64,000 nucleotides of DNA from CAVYGN01 sp964413265 (GTDB lineage Bacteria; Spirochaetota; Brevinematia; Brevinematales; JAOACQ01), in assembly GCA_964413265.1 (NCBI GenBank), contig CAYPRX010000037.1, positions 157,921-221,920 of the forward strand, written 5' to 3'. Both the position numbers and the translations under genes were made by a program. Of the stretch, positions 26,436-35,336 are shown one piece after another; within the stretch, counting starts at the first letter, position 1; the number at the start of each line of letters is the position of its first letter. The notes under the pieces are model-generated. The model had not been told where the DNA came from. It did not search any database and saw nothing but the letters and a program-made list of their open reading frames with translations.

Positions 26436-26681
26436 GTGCTGGTTTTATCTAGACGTGAAGATGAATCTATTATCATAAATGATGATATTGAAATTAAAGT
26501 CATAGGCGTCAAACAGGATCAGGTTAAAATCGGAATAGTAGCCCCTAAAAATGTAAAAATATTCAGAAAAGAGATCTATGACGAGATACAGAGTGCTAAT
26601 ATAGCTGCGGCAAGAGCAGCCGAAAAGGTTGTAAATTTAAAAGAAGCACTGTCCCAGAAAGAAAAAAAGGGGGAAATATGA
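26436..26681 (+). CDS. csrA: CsrA RNA-binding translational regulator
   Basis: 81 residues beginning at GTG (MLVLSRREDESIIINDDIEI), with VKIGIVAPKNVKIFRKEIY, the RNA-binding and dimer surfaces of CsrA. The C-terminal tail is slightly long (about 20 residues beyond the enterobacterial end), as in FliW-type CsrA proteins where the tail contacts FliW. It shares an ATGA overlap with the next gene. Confidence 0.97.
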   Translation: MLVLSRREDESIIINDDIEIKVIGVKQDQVKIGIVAPKNVKIFRKEIYDEIQSANIAAARAAEKVVNLKEALSQKEKKGEI

Positions 26682-26899
26682 TCAGCAAGGAAAAGCTGGC
26701 AATGCTTCAATTTTATAATAGAGGATTGGAATTATACCGGCAGAGGAAGTTTGTAGAATCCAAGGAACTTTTTAAAAAATGTCTTGAAATATTGCCGGGT
26801 GACGGACCATCGAGAATTTATATTGAAAGGTGTGAAACTTTTATTAAAGACCCTCCTCCGCCGGACTGGGATGGGGTATTTGTAATGACAACAAAATAA
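26678..26899 (+). CDS. 73-residue TPR mini-protein resembling an adenylate-cyclase tail
   Basis: One TPR-like helix pair (LQFYNRGLELYRQRKFVESKE, LFKKCLEILPGDG) followed by PSRIYIERCETFIKDPPPP and DWDGVFVMTTK. This closing block is what I know from the C-terminus of bacterial class III adenylate/guanylate cyclases with TPR tails, here without the cyclase. Translationally coupled to csrA by a 4-bp overlap, so it is unlikely to be random. Function unknown; a protein-binding adaptor is plausible. Confidence 0.7.
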   Translation: MISKEKLAMLQFYNRGLELYRQRKFVESKELFKKCLEILPGDGPSRIYIERCETFIKDPPPPDWDGVFVMTTK

Positions 26900-26928
26900 G
26901 GAGGAATTAATAATAAGGAGGGATCAAT

Positions 26929-27279
26929 ATGCCTCAAAATATAGATCCATATAGGGATTATCCAACTACAACCACTCTCAGCAATACTTCTCTTTTTGAT
27001 GGAATAATCCATTTCAAGAACTCACTGCGGATCGATGGGGATTATAGCGGCAAGGTCGATGCAGAAGGACTTCTCGTTCTCGGCCCTAAGTCAAGGATGA
27101 AAGGAGATATAATCTGCGACGAAGTAATCATTGGCGGAGAAGTCAGAGGCAATGTTATTGCAAGGAAACGCCTGGAACTCCTGGAATCGGCAAAACTTTA
27201 TGGAGATATAAAAACAGCTAAATTAAAAATAGCGGACGGAGTTATTTTTGAGGGTCAGTGTGAAATGGTCCAAAAATGA
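26929..27279 (+). CDS. bactofilin-family cytoskeletal protein
   Basis: 116 residues. A short disordered N-terminus precedes the right-handed beta-helix core: LFDGIIHFKNSLRIDGDYSG, GLLVLGPKSRMKGDIICDEVII, GGEVRGNVIARKRLELLESA, KLYGDIKTAKLKIADGV. Bactofilins polymerise without nucleotides and position envelope enzymes or motility parts; in Leptospira one controls helical shape. GGAGG precedes the ATG. Last gene of the fliW-csrA unit; it converges on the CsgG-like gene. Confidence 0.92.
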   Translation: MPQNIDPYRDYPTTTTLSNTSLFDGIIHFKNSLRIDGDYSGKVDAEGLLVLGPKSRMKGDIICDEVIIGGEVRGNVIARKRLELLESAKLYGDIKTAKLKIADGVIFEGQCEMVQK

Positions 27280-27307
27280 TCAATCAGCTCATGATAAGTT
27301 TCAGAGG

Positions 27308-28645
27308 CTATTTGACGGCATCCCATATTTTTATGTTATTAACGGTGGAGAATCCTCCAAAGTCAGCTTCGAACCCAACATAGCCCTTTTCAAGCCTTTC
27401 ATCTTCCATTCCTGCAAGAAACTGGTCGTTCATATAGAAATCAAACTTTGATCCGTATGCAACTATCTTGAAATGATTAAGACCAGTGCCGGTGTTTATA
27501 GCGGGAGTTCCCTGCAGCGGCAACAGATTGAAAAGCTGTCCCAGATAATAGAGATAAATGCCGTACTGGCCCTGGCTATGCCAGTAAAGAGAGTAGCTGA
27601 GGGATTGAATATACTCACCGTTACTGCGGAAGAGAACCTCGAAACGGTTATATGTCGAATTGATCTTTTTGAATTCTATATCGCCTTCCATAATAAAGTT
27701 CTGCAGGTTATTATAGGGTAAAGGATAAAAGGTATATACGTGTCCGGAATTTATATTTGTTGCACACAGGCTGAGCTTGCCGTCTACATAACTTTCCCCG
27801 CAGTTGTATGTAACTGACAGGTATTTTTTCTTCTTCATATCGTCATCAAGAATCAAATTTCCCTTTTTTACGTCCTGCAGAAGCGGAGTTTTCGAAATCT
27901 GTGTTTCTCTTGCCGGGATAGGTTCCGGTGATACAATATCTCCCTTCTGAATAACTATGTCAGGGTTTTCGAGGGATTCTACACTTGTTTTAGACCTTCC
28001 ACCCATTGAACCGGTTACCCTGAGAATACCCAGACGTTTTTCCTCCTGATAGAGTATCTCTTTATTATCCCCATATGTTATATCGTTTCTTGCGAGAAAA
28101 ATTCTCTCCCCAATTTTTATACCATCATTTTCACCTAGATTAATTATGATATTATCGCCAGCCTTGCCCAGTACTTCACCGAGGAGTGGATACTTGGCTA
28201 TTATCTCCGCTGCACAGTAACGTCCATCCGATTCGGCACTGTAGTTTAGAAATGAAATTTCTCTGGAAATTTCAACCTGAGAGGTCTTTACATCGATAAT
28301 CTGGAAAAAAATGGCAACCTGATTTGATGCTTTCAAATATATCTTGGAAGTTATGAGTTTATCTGCACTGAGGAGCTCTCCGATTTTCATAATATTGTTC
28401 TTATTTTCCACAAGACCGGAAAGTTCCAGTTTATTTTCCGATAGAATCGTGTTCAGTCTTTCGCGGTCCACTATATTGAATTTTTTTGAATTGACAAGAT
28501 TACCGTAAAAGCTGTTAAAGCCGGAATCTGTTTCAAATTTGCTGACACCCTCTTCAGACATCGGAAGCATAACAAAGGTTATTTTCGCAAAGGATATTCC
28601 GGAAATAACAATAAATAACAATGACAATAAAAACATTTTAAACAT
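27308..28645 (-). CDS. secreted CsgG/FlgT-like protein with C-terminal lectin-like domain
   Basis: 445 residues, signal peptide about 1-20 without a lipobox Cys. Residues about 21-150 resemble CsgG-type domains (FVMLPMSEEG, NIVDRERLNTILSENKLELSG, IGELLSADKLITSKIY). Residues about 155-235 hold a beta module with GDNIIINLGENDGIKIGERI, as in FlgT C-terminal or similar domains. Residues about 275-445 look like a concanavalin-like jelly-roll (FEVLFRSNGEYIQSLSYS, LNHFKIVAYGSKFDFYMND, GYVGFEADFGGFSTVNNIKI), akin to DUF1080-type folds. The combination is unusual and its role unknown. AGGAGGAAA precedes the start. Confidence 0.7.
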   Translation of the reverse strand: MFKMFLLSLLFIVISGISFAKITFVMLPMSEEGVSKFETDSGFNSFYGNLVNSKKFNIVDRERLNTILSENKLELSGLVENKNNIMKIGELLSADKLITSKIYLKASNQVAIFFQIIDVKTSQVEISREISFLNYSAESDGRYCAAEIIAKYPLLGEVLGKAGDNIIINLGENDGIKIGERIFLARNDITYGDNKEILYQEEKRLGILRVTGSMGGRSKTSVESLENPDIVIQKGDIVSPEPIPARETQISKTPLLQDVKKGNLILDDDMKKKKYLSVTYNCGESYVDGKLSLCATNINSGHVYTFYPLPYNNLQNFIMEGDIEFKKINSTYNRFEVLFRSNGEYIQSLSYSLYWHSQGQYGIYLYYLGQLFNLLPLQGTPAINTGTGLNHFKIVAYGSKFDFYMNDQFLAGMEDERLEKGYVGFEADFGGFSTVNNIKIWDAVK

Positions 28646-28745
28646 CTGATTTCCTCCTCATTTATAAGCGTAAAAAATGGTCATATAACAGGAGATTATA
28701 TATAATAGAAAAAATTTCCGCAAAAAAATACATACACTGTCCCTA

Positions 28746-28773
28746 TTGCGTTTTTCAGGCGGCAAATTATAAT
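28746..28773 (+). promoter_or_regulatory. sigma-70-type promoter for the ABC exporter pair
   Basis: TTGCGT at 28746-28751, 16-bp spacer, TATAAT at 28768-28773. The predicted transcript begins only about 14 bases before the ATG and there is no Shine-Dalgarno, suggesting a near-leaderless message. Confidence 0.5.
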
Positions 28774-28793
28774 TACTCATATGGTATTACTGA

Positions 28794-30542
28794 ATGGCTT
28801 ACTTGGGTAAATATTTTAAAAAATATGGTTTTAGTTTTTTCTGCACTCTTTTTATTTTAGCTTGTGAAGCAGCCTGCGACCTTTCCCTCCCGACATTGAT
28901 GGCCAATGTAATTGATAAAGGCATTGCAAAACGTGACTTATCGGTTGTTCTCGGACTTTGTAGCCTGATGCTTTTCCTTACCGCACTTGGTGCTGTAGCC
29001 GCTTCAATGAGAAATATATTTTCAAACCATATTTCACAGCGATTCGGCCGGGATTTAAGGTCGGATCTTTTCCGTAAAATTATGAGTTTTTCTTTTGAGA
29101 ATGCCGACCGGTTCGAAACAGGCACCCTAATTACTCGCACAACCAATGATGTGACCCAGCTGCAGAACTTTTTCAACGGTATTATGAGGCTTTTTGTTAA
29201 AGCGCCGCTGCTCATTATTGGAAGCCTTGTTATGGCATTGTCAGTGAATCCTGGAATGGCCATTGTCCCGGCAGTTATCATTCCTGCAGTCATCGTTATA
29301 ATCATCTTTAATTTACGTAGAGCATACCCGAGATTCCGGCAGGTCCAGTCGGCTCTTGATCGGCTGAACGGAACAATGCGTGAATTCCTTTCGGGTGTAC
29401 GTGTTGTCAAAGCATTCAACCGCTCGGAATATGAAGAAAACCGCTTTTCCTATGTTAACCAGGATTTATCCGGAGCCTTCATCAGCGTTATGAGGGTTAT
29501 GGCCGGTTTTATTCCATCTGTCCTTCTGACTATAAATCTCGGTATACTTGCAGTACTATGGTACGGAGGTTTCAGGGTAAACGCGGGAGAGATGAGAACC
29601 GGGCAGATTCTTGCTTTCGTAAATTATATGACACAGATTCTTTTTTCTTTGATTATGCTCTCTTTTATATTCAATATGCTGGTAAGGGCAAGAGCTTCTG
29701 CTGAGAGAATAGGGGCTGTTTTCAATACTTCAGAAAAGATGATCTATAGCCCATACCCGATACTGATCAACAGGGAAAGTCTTAGAATTGAATTCGAAAA
29801 TGTATCATTTTCCTATTCTTCAAAAGATAGAGAATCTGTGAGAGAACAGGTGCTGCAAAATGTATCATTCACCTGTATGGCTGGAATGAGTTTCGGGATA
29901 ATTGGAGCTACCGGTTCAGGCAAAAGCACTCTTGTCAGTCTAATTCCGCGGTTTTACGATCCTTCGTCCGGACATATATTTGCTAACGGCATTGATATTA
30001 GAGATGTGGATATCGGTTCCTTTCGCGGCAATATCGCCTTTGTACCTCAGAAAAGCGTTCTGTTTACGGGAACAATTATGGAAAATATACGCTGGGGAAA
30101 TCCGGAAGCTTCAGAATTTGAAGTTTTTGAAGCAGCTAAGACAGCACAGGCGCATGATTTCATTACAGAATTTCCGGAGGGATACAACTCAATCCTTGGA
30201 CGCGGAGGAGTTAATCTCTCCGGAGGACAGAAACAGCGCCTGGCTATAGCCAGGGCACTGGTCAGAAAACCTGTGGTCCTGATAATGGACGATTGCACGA
30301 GTGCCCTGGATGCTGGAACTGAAACCCGGCTGCGTGAAGCTCTTCGCGAGTCTGCAAGGGGAATGACCTGTTTTACCATCAGTCAGCGTTTGACTTCGGT
30401 CCTGGAATCAGATGTAATTCTTTTGCTGGATTCAGGAAAACAGGCAGGTTTAGGCAGACATTCTGAGCTGCTTAAATCTTCCTTACTTTACTCTGAACTT
30501 TATCACTCACAGATCGGTTATGAGGTGCCTGAGGATGCCTGA
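28794..30542 (+). CDS. heterodimeric ABC exporter, degenerate-site subunit
   Basis: 582 residues: six membrane helices (about 1-310) then an ATPase domain. It has Walker A GATGSGKST and signature LSGGQKQR, but Walker B reads LIMDDCTSALD (Asp instead of the catalytic Glu) and the switch residue is Gln in ISQRLTS instead of His. This is the pattern of the non-hydrolysing site in Thermotoga TM287 and similar heterodimers. The partner with an intact site follows directly, overlapping by 8 bp. Probable multidrug or lipid exporter of the inner membrane; substrate unknown. Confidence 0.92.
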   Translation: MAYLGKYFKKYGFSFFCTLFILACEAACDLSLPTLMANVIDKGIAKRDLSVVLGLCSLMLFLTALGAVAASMRNIFSNHISQRFGRDLRSDLFRKIMSFSFENADRFETGTLITRTTNDVTQLQNFFNGIMRLFVKAPLLIIGSLVMALSVNPGMAIVPAVIIPAVIVIIIFNLRRAYPRFRQVQSALDRLNGTMREFLSGVRVVKAFNRSEYEENRFSYVNQDLSGAFISVMRVMAGFIPSVLLTINLGILAVLWYGGFRVNAGEMRTGQILAFVNYMTQILFSLIMLSFIFNMLVRARASAERIGAVFNTSEKMIYSPYPILINRESLRIEFENVSFSYSSKDRESVREQVLQNVSFTCMAGMSFGIIGATGSGKSTLVSLIPRFYDPSSGHIFANGIDIRDVDIGSFRGNIAFVPQKSVLFTGTIMENIRWGNPEASEFEVFEAAKTAQAHDFITEFPEGYNSILGRGGVNLSGGQKQRLAIARALVRKPVVLIMDDCTSALDAGTETRLREALRESARGMTCFTISQRLTSVLESDVILLLDSGKQAGLGRHSELLKSSLLYSELYHSQIGYEVPEDA

Positions 30543-32394
30543 AGAACGGATAAATCCGAGTGATGCTCAGGTTAGACCAGCGTTCAGTGGAAGACCCGGA
30601 TTCGGCGGAAGACCTGGTGGAAGAATTGGGATACCTTTGGAAAAACCGAAAAGTTTCTGGCCATCCCTTAAAAGGTTAGGGGGATTTTTTTCAGGGGAAC
30701 GCAGGCTACTTTTCATTGTGTTTTTGCTTGTTCTAGCAAGTGCAGCTGCCGGGCTTCTCGTTCCATATCTGACAGGCCGGGCGATCGACTCCATTGCTCC
30801 AGGCCGGGGAAAAGTACATATGACTGCCCTGGCAATGACAGCCATTATCCTAGGGGCTGTATATCTTGCCGATATGTGCTTCAATATAACCCAGGGCTTC
30901 ATGATGGCAGGTATTTCACAGAGGATCGTGCAGGGGATAAGGACCGCCTTATTCGGCAAGATGCAGAAATTAACTCTTTCTTTCTTTGACACACATTCGC
31001 ATGGCGATCTCCTGAGCCGCCTTACGAATGATATAGACAATGTCAGCACGGCTGTTTCTCAATCCACAACACAGCTCTTTTCAAGCGTAACTCTTATTGC
31101 TGGTTCACTGGTTATGATGCTTATTTTGAGCCCCCTGCTTACACTCGCTGCATTGATAACAGTCCCGATGGTACTTTTTCTATCGAATTTCATCACATCA
31201 AGAACGGGCAGGCTTTTCAGGGAGCAACAGGCGATTCTGGGTAAATTGAACGGGCATATCGAGGAGTCAATATCAGGAATCGGAGTTGTGAAAGCTTTCG
31301 GCCGTGAAGCAGTTACAGTGGATGATTTCGACATTCTTAATCAAAAACTGTGCGCTGTCGGTATTCAGGCTCAGATCTGGTCAGGTTATATTATGCCCCT
31401 TATGAACGTTATAAATAATATCGGTTTTACGGCTGTTGTCTGTGCAGGGGCCCTTCTTGTTCTTAAAAACCTGGTAACCATTGGAATTATTGCCAGTTTT
31501 ATCGGCTATTCACGACAGTTTGGAAGGCCCTTAAATGAAATAGCAGGCATTTTCAATATTCTCCAGACTGCTATTGCCGGGTCTGAAAGGGTTTTCGAGA
31601 TACTGGACGAATCGGAGGAAGAGGAAGATCCCTCTCATACAATAGATCTTATAAATCCCTTGGGGCATATCGAGCTCAGGAATGTGACTTTCGGCTACCG
31701 GGAGGATGTGAAGGTCCTTAAAAATATCAGTTTTGAGGCCAAACCTGGAAGCAGGGTAGCTCTTGTTGGTCCGACAGGTGCGGGTAAAACAACTATCGTC
31801 AACCTGCTGACCAGGTTTTACGATGTTACCTCCGGTAGCATTTTTATTGATGGAAGAGACATAAGGGAGTACAGCCGGGAAAGCCTGCGAAATTGTTTCG
31901 GAATAGTCCTTCAGGATACTTATCTCTTTACGGGGACTATCCGTGAAAATATCCGCTATGGAAAAATGGAAGCTTCCGATGCAGAAGTTGAGGAAGCGGC
32001 AAAGATCGCTTACGCTGAAATGTTTATAAGGCACCTGCCGGAACAGTATGAAACTATCCTTACTGAAAGCGGCTCCAACTTAAGTCAGGGACAGCGCCAG
32101 CTTATCTCCATTGCGCGAGCCGTTCTTGCTGACGCATCAATTTTAATCCTGGATGAAGCCACCAGCAGTGTTGATACTTTGACTGAACAGCATATTCAGC
32201 AGGCCATGCTAACACTTATGAAAGGCAGGACAAGCCTGATTATTGCACACCGTCTCCGAACTATTCGAGACGCTGATACGATCCTTGTAATTGAAAACGG
32301 GATCATTGAAGAATCAGGAAGCCATAAAATCCTGCTGAGAAAAAAGGGTGTATACTACCGTTTTTATCATCCAAAAAATCTTTCAGGCTTTTAA
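30535..32394 (+). CDS. heterodimeric ABC exporter, catalytic subunit
   Basis: 619 residues. A Gly/Arg/Pro-rich N-terminal extension (about 15-40, FSGRPGFGGRPGGRIG) precedes six membrane helices and a canonical ATPase: GPTGAGKTT, the TM288-like signature LSQGQRQL, Walker B LILDEATSSVD and IIAHRL. The start at 30535 has GAGGTG eight bases upstream; a Met five codons earlier is also possible. It forms one exporter with the previous gene. Confidence 0.93.
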   Translation: MPEERINPSDAQVRPAFSGRPGFGGRPGGRIGIPLEKPKSFWPSLKRLGGFFSGERRLLFIVFLLVLASAAAGLLVPYLTGRAIDSIAPGRGKVHMTALAMTAIILGAVYLADMCFNITQGFMMAGISQRIVQGIRTALFGKMQKLTLSFFDTHSHGDLLSRLTNDIDNVSTAVSQSTTQLFSSVTLIAGSLVMMLILSPLLTLAALITVPMVLFLSNFITSRTGRLFREQQAILGKLNGHIEESISGIGVVKAFGREAVTVDDFDILNQKLCAVGIQAQIWSGYIMPLMNVINNIGFTAVVCAGALLVLKNLVTIGIIASFIGYSRQFGRPLNEIAGIFNILQTAIAGSERVFEILDESEEEEDPSHTIDLINPLGHIELRNVTFGYREDVKVLKNISFEAKPGSRVALVGPTGAGKTTIVNLLTRFYDVTSGSIFIDGRDIREYSRESLRNCFGIVLQDTYLFTGTIRENIRYGKMEASDAEVEEAAKIAYAEMFIRHLPEQYETILTESGSNLSQGQRQLISIARAVLADASILILDEATSSVDTLTEQHIQQAMLTLMKGRTSLIIAHRLRTIRDADTILVIENGIIEESGSHKILLRKKGVYYRFYHPKNLSGF

Positions 32395-32785
32395 TACTTT
32401 ATTACCCCTTGCAATAGACAGAAATACACCGGAGACGCATAAGCCGGTAAAAAAGCTGAAACTGTTCCCAAAAACTTTTTTTCAGAAGAGTTTTATCTCC
32501 AGAGCAGATAATCCAATGGCTGAAAGCCGCAGCCAAGATTGCATTGGATGTGGAGAAGACCAAAGCTGCTCCAATTCCCTGAAGAACTCTGGAAAATATA
32601 AACATCCAGCCTGAAAAGGATACTGCCGATAGAAAAGAGGAGAGATTATAAAAGACAATACCGCCTGGGAAGATATTTTTTCTTCCCGCAATATCACTTA
32701 TTTTTCCGAGATGGATAAGGAATATTGCAGTGGTCAGTAGAAAAGAAGTTGTGATCCACCCCAGGGTGACGGCATCCATCTTCAT
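32383..32785 (-). pseudogene. broken MFS drug-transporter gene
   Basis: The N-terminal 90 or so residues are clearly a DHA-type major facilitator: DAVTLGWITTSFLLTTAIFL, KISDIAGRKNIF (motif A region), RVLQGIGAALVFSTSNAIL. The frame then continues into nonsense. In the next frame the end of such a transporter appears (VFGNSFSFFTGLCVSGVFL, stop at 32383). So the middle of the gene, roughly 300 residues, is deleted and the two ends are out of frame. No start signal was examined further. Confidence 0.75.
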
Positions 32786-32894
32786 TTGCTTAATTATAAA
32801 CGGGGAATTTTATTACTACAACTTCAATCCCTTCGAGATATTTGAAATTTCCTTAATCATACCGATATTATTACAGAAACAAGGCGGGAAGTAT

Positions 32895-34679
32895 ATGAAA
32901 AAATATTTTATAATGCTTTTTATTTTTTTTGGTGTATGCCTGACATTCTCAGGTACCCCCCCTCTTAAAATAAGCATGCTTTTAAACGGCGTGAAGACTA
33001 ACGAGATCTGGTTTTCCCCCTGCAATGGAACTCAGGATGACATCGCCATAAGTCTCGAGATCAGGAGCCTGAGATTAGTCATGGGCTGGTCGGTTTCAAT
33101 ATTCAACTCTTCCAATCAGATTGTTTGGCTTCGCAGCGGAGAGAAAAGCAGGGATGTGCCTCTCGATCCGGGTGAGTTCTGGAAAAAACTTTGGACAAAA
33201 AAAGAGAATGTGTCAGTCCCAGATGCCATAACATGGGATGGGATGTCCGACAGTGGGGTCGTTCTCCCTGAGGGCAGGTATTTTGCTGTTGCCTCGGCTT
33301 GGGATGAAATGAAAAATACTGCAGTGTCTGAAACTGACTGCATTATCCTGGAGATTACTCCTCCCCAGGGGTCTCTTTCCATTAACGATAATATTTTTTA
33401 TCCAAACGAAACTGGAAAAAGGAGACTGTTTTTCATTACACAGGATCTCTCTACCAATGGTTTCTGGAGAGCTGAAATAAGGAATGAAGAAGGAGTTGTA
33501 ATTAAAAACTGGGAATGGGGCTGCACCCCGCCGAAAATGCTCGAGTGGGACGGCAGGGGTAACGACGGCACTTCTCAGCCTGAAGGCTCATATGACTACA
33601 TTGTTTACGGCTGGGATCAGGCTGGAAACAAGACCATAATACCGCTTTCCGGGATATATCTATCAAGGAAGGTCTATTACGTATTTCTTACACCTGAAAG
33701 GTCTGAATTCTCACCAGGGGCCGTCAAGCCGCTTAATGAGTTGAGATTTTTTCCTGCTTTGTCAGTAACGAATGGGTTGTTATCATGGAATCTGATAATA
33801 AAGGATAAAAATTTAAAGATTTTGAGGGATTTGAGAGGGGAAACACTGCCCCCGGTTATTATATGGGATGGCAGAGATGAAAAAATGAAAACAATACCTG
33901 ACGGTTCATACAAATGCTTTCTCTCATGCAATTACGCGGAGGGAAACACTGTTTATTCGGAGGATAACTGCATAACCGCAGTTGGATCTAATCCTGAATT
34001 GTCAATATCAGCAGCACCCCTCCCTTTCTCACCTGACGGGAGCGGTATAAATAATTTGCTCAATATCAATTTTATCACGAAGAGCCATGCTGCTTTAAAA
34101 AAATGGAAAATAGTAATTTTTGATCCTGAGGGAAGGCCATTCAAAACATTTGAGGGCCAGACAGAACCTTCCTGCATCATAAAATGGAATGGCCGTTCAG
34201 ACAATGGTGAACTGGTCGAAAGTGCTGAAAACTACAGATTATCGGCGTATGCTTCGGACGTTCTCGGCAACCAGGCAGAAAAAGAATTGGATGGTGGAAT
34301 AAATGTCGATATTCTTGCGGAGAAAACAGATAGGGGATATCAAATCAGGATTAATAATATTGATTTTGATTTTGCTAAAGCAGGTCTTAAAAAAAATAAA
34401 ACTTTCATACTTGACAGGGTTGCTGATATTCTCCGGAAATATTCCAATTACAGGGTTGAAATCCAGGGACACACTGATAATATAGGTTCGATGAAAAAAA
34501 ATCTTGCTCTTTCAAGCGAAAGAGCAAGGAATGTTTACAACTATCTTATTGGAAAGGGGATCTCAAAAGACAGGCTCACTTATAAGGGCTGCTCATTCAG
34601 CTTTCCAATAGCTGATAATTCAACCGGTGAAGGGAGAAAAAGGAACAGAAGGGTTGAATTTATTTTACTTAAGGAATGA
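32895..34679 (+). CDS. FlgD-like Ig repeat protein with C-terminal OmpA domain
   Basis: 594 residues, signal peptide at 1-20. Four copies of a FlgD-type Ig motif are visible: ITWDGMSDSGVVLPEGRY, LEWDGRGNDGTSQPEGSY, VIWDGRDEKMKTIPDGSY and IKWNGRSDNGELVESAENY. The C-terminal 120 residues are an OmpA peptidoglycan-binding domain (EIQGHTDNIGSMKKNLALS, RARNVYNYLIGKGI, GRKRNRRVEF). Likely periplasmic, tethered to peptidoglycan, possibly linking outer membrane or motility parts to the wall. The start at 32895 is set by the signal peptide. The 3' end overlaps convergent rpe by 15 bp. Confidence 0.85.
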   Translation: MKKYFIMLFIFFGVCLTFSGTPPLKISMLLNGVKTNEIWFSPCNGTQDDIAISLEIRSLRLVMGWSVSIFNSSNQIVWLRSGEKSRDVPLDPGEFWKKLWTKKENVSVPDAITWDGMSDSGVVLPEGRYFAVASAWDEMKNTAVSETDCIILEITPPQGSLSINDNIFYPNETGKRRLFFITQDLSTNGFWRAEIRNEEGVVIKNWEWGCTPPKMLEWDGRGNDGTSQPEGSYDYIVYGWDQAGNKTIIPLSGIYLSRKVYYVFLTPERSEFSPGAVKPLNELRFFPALSVTNGLLSWNLIIKDKNLKILRDLRGETLPPVIIWDGRDEKMKTIPDGSYKCFLSCNYAEGNTVYSEDNCITAVGSNPELSISAAPLPFSPDGSGINNLLNINFITKSHAALKKWKIVIFDPEGRPFKTFEGQTEPSCIIKWNGRSDNGELVESAENYRLSAYASDVLGNQAEKELDGGINVDILAEKTDRGYQIRINNIDFDFAKAGLKKNKTFILDRVADILRKYSNYRVEIQGHTDNIGSMKKNLALSSERARNVYNYLIGKGISKDRLTYKGCSFSFPIADNSTGEGRKRNRRVEFILLKE

Positions 34680-35336
34680 ATATTTTTTAATTTTGTTTAC
34701 CCAATCCATTGTATTTCCGTCCTCAAAAAAATGTCGGCCTATTACCAGAAAGTCAGCTCCTGCCTCAAGGGCTTTTTCATAGTTTTCACGGGTAATTCCA
34801 CCATCGATTTGTATTATTATTTCCCTGTTCCCGATTATATTCTTAAGTTCATTAAGTCTTTTATAGGAACTGGTCATAAAGGTCTGCCCGGAATAGCCAG
34901 GTTCAACACTCATGAGGAGGATCAGGTCTATCATATCGAGGAAAGGCAATATCTCTTTTATATCAGTGTCCGGCCGTATCGAGAGGCCTGCAGTTTTACC
35001 GCTTTTTTTTACTAATTCAAGGAATTCCGGAATTGAATTGCTAATTGTTTCGGCGTGAAGTGTAATATGCTGAACAGGAAGGCTGATAAATGGAGATAAT
35101 TTTTCCATGTTTTCTAGAGTAATCATTAAATGGAGATCAGCCGGCAGGCATGTCCTTGAGATTATATCATTTATGACTTTTGGGCCGAAAGAGATGTTTG
35201 TAACAAAGTGATTGTCCATCACATCGTAATGTATCATATCAACATGCGATGATTCGCAGATCGTTATTGCCCTGGAGAGATTGTAGAAATCAGCTGCAAA
35301 TAAAGAGGGCGCAACCATCGGATCCTTTTTATTCAT
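34665..35336 (-). CDS. rpe: ribulose-phosphate 3-epimerase
   Basis: 223-residue TIM barrel of the pentose phosphate pathway. APSLFAADF, IHYDVMDNHFVTNISFGP (metal His/Asp), ADLHLMI, LLMSVEPGYSGQTFM and IQIDGGI are the Rpe signatures. AAGGAAA precedes the ATG, which overlaps the end of the PASTA gene by 8 bp. Confidence 0.95.
   Translation of the reverse strand: MNKKDPMVAPSLFAADFYNLSRAITICESSHVDMIHYDVMDNHFVTNISFGPKVINDIISRTCLPADLHLMITLENMEKLSPFISLPVQHITLHAETISNSIPEFLELVKKSGKTAGLSIRPDTDIKEILPFLDMIDLILLMSVEPGYSGQTFMTSSYKRLNELKNIIGNREIIIQIDGGITRENYEKALEAGADFLVIGRHFFEDGNTMDWVNKIKKYSFLK

Noticed and set aside
30567..31049. 160-codon frame antisense to the second ABC exporter subunit
   Set aside because: Arg/Pro-rich antisense translation of the exporter's N-terminus, without homology.
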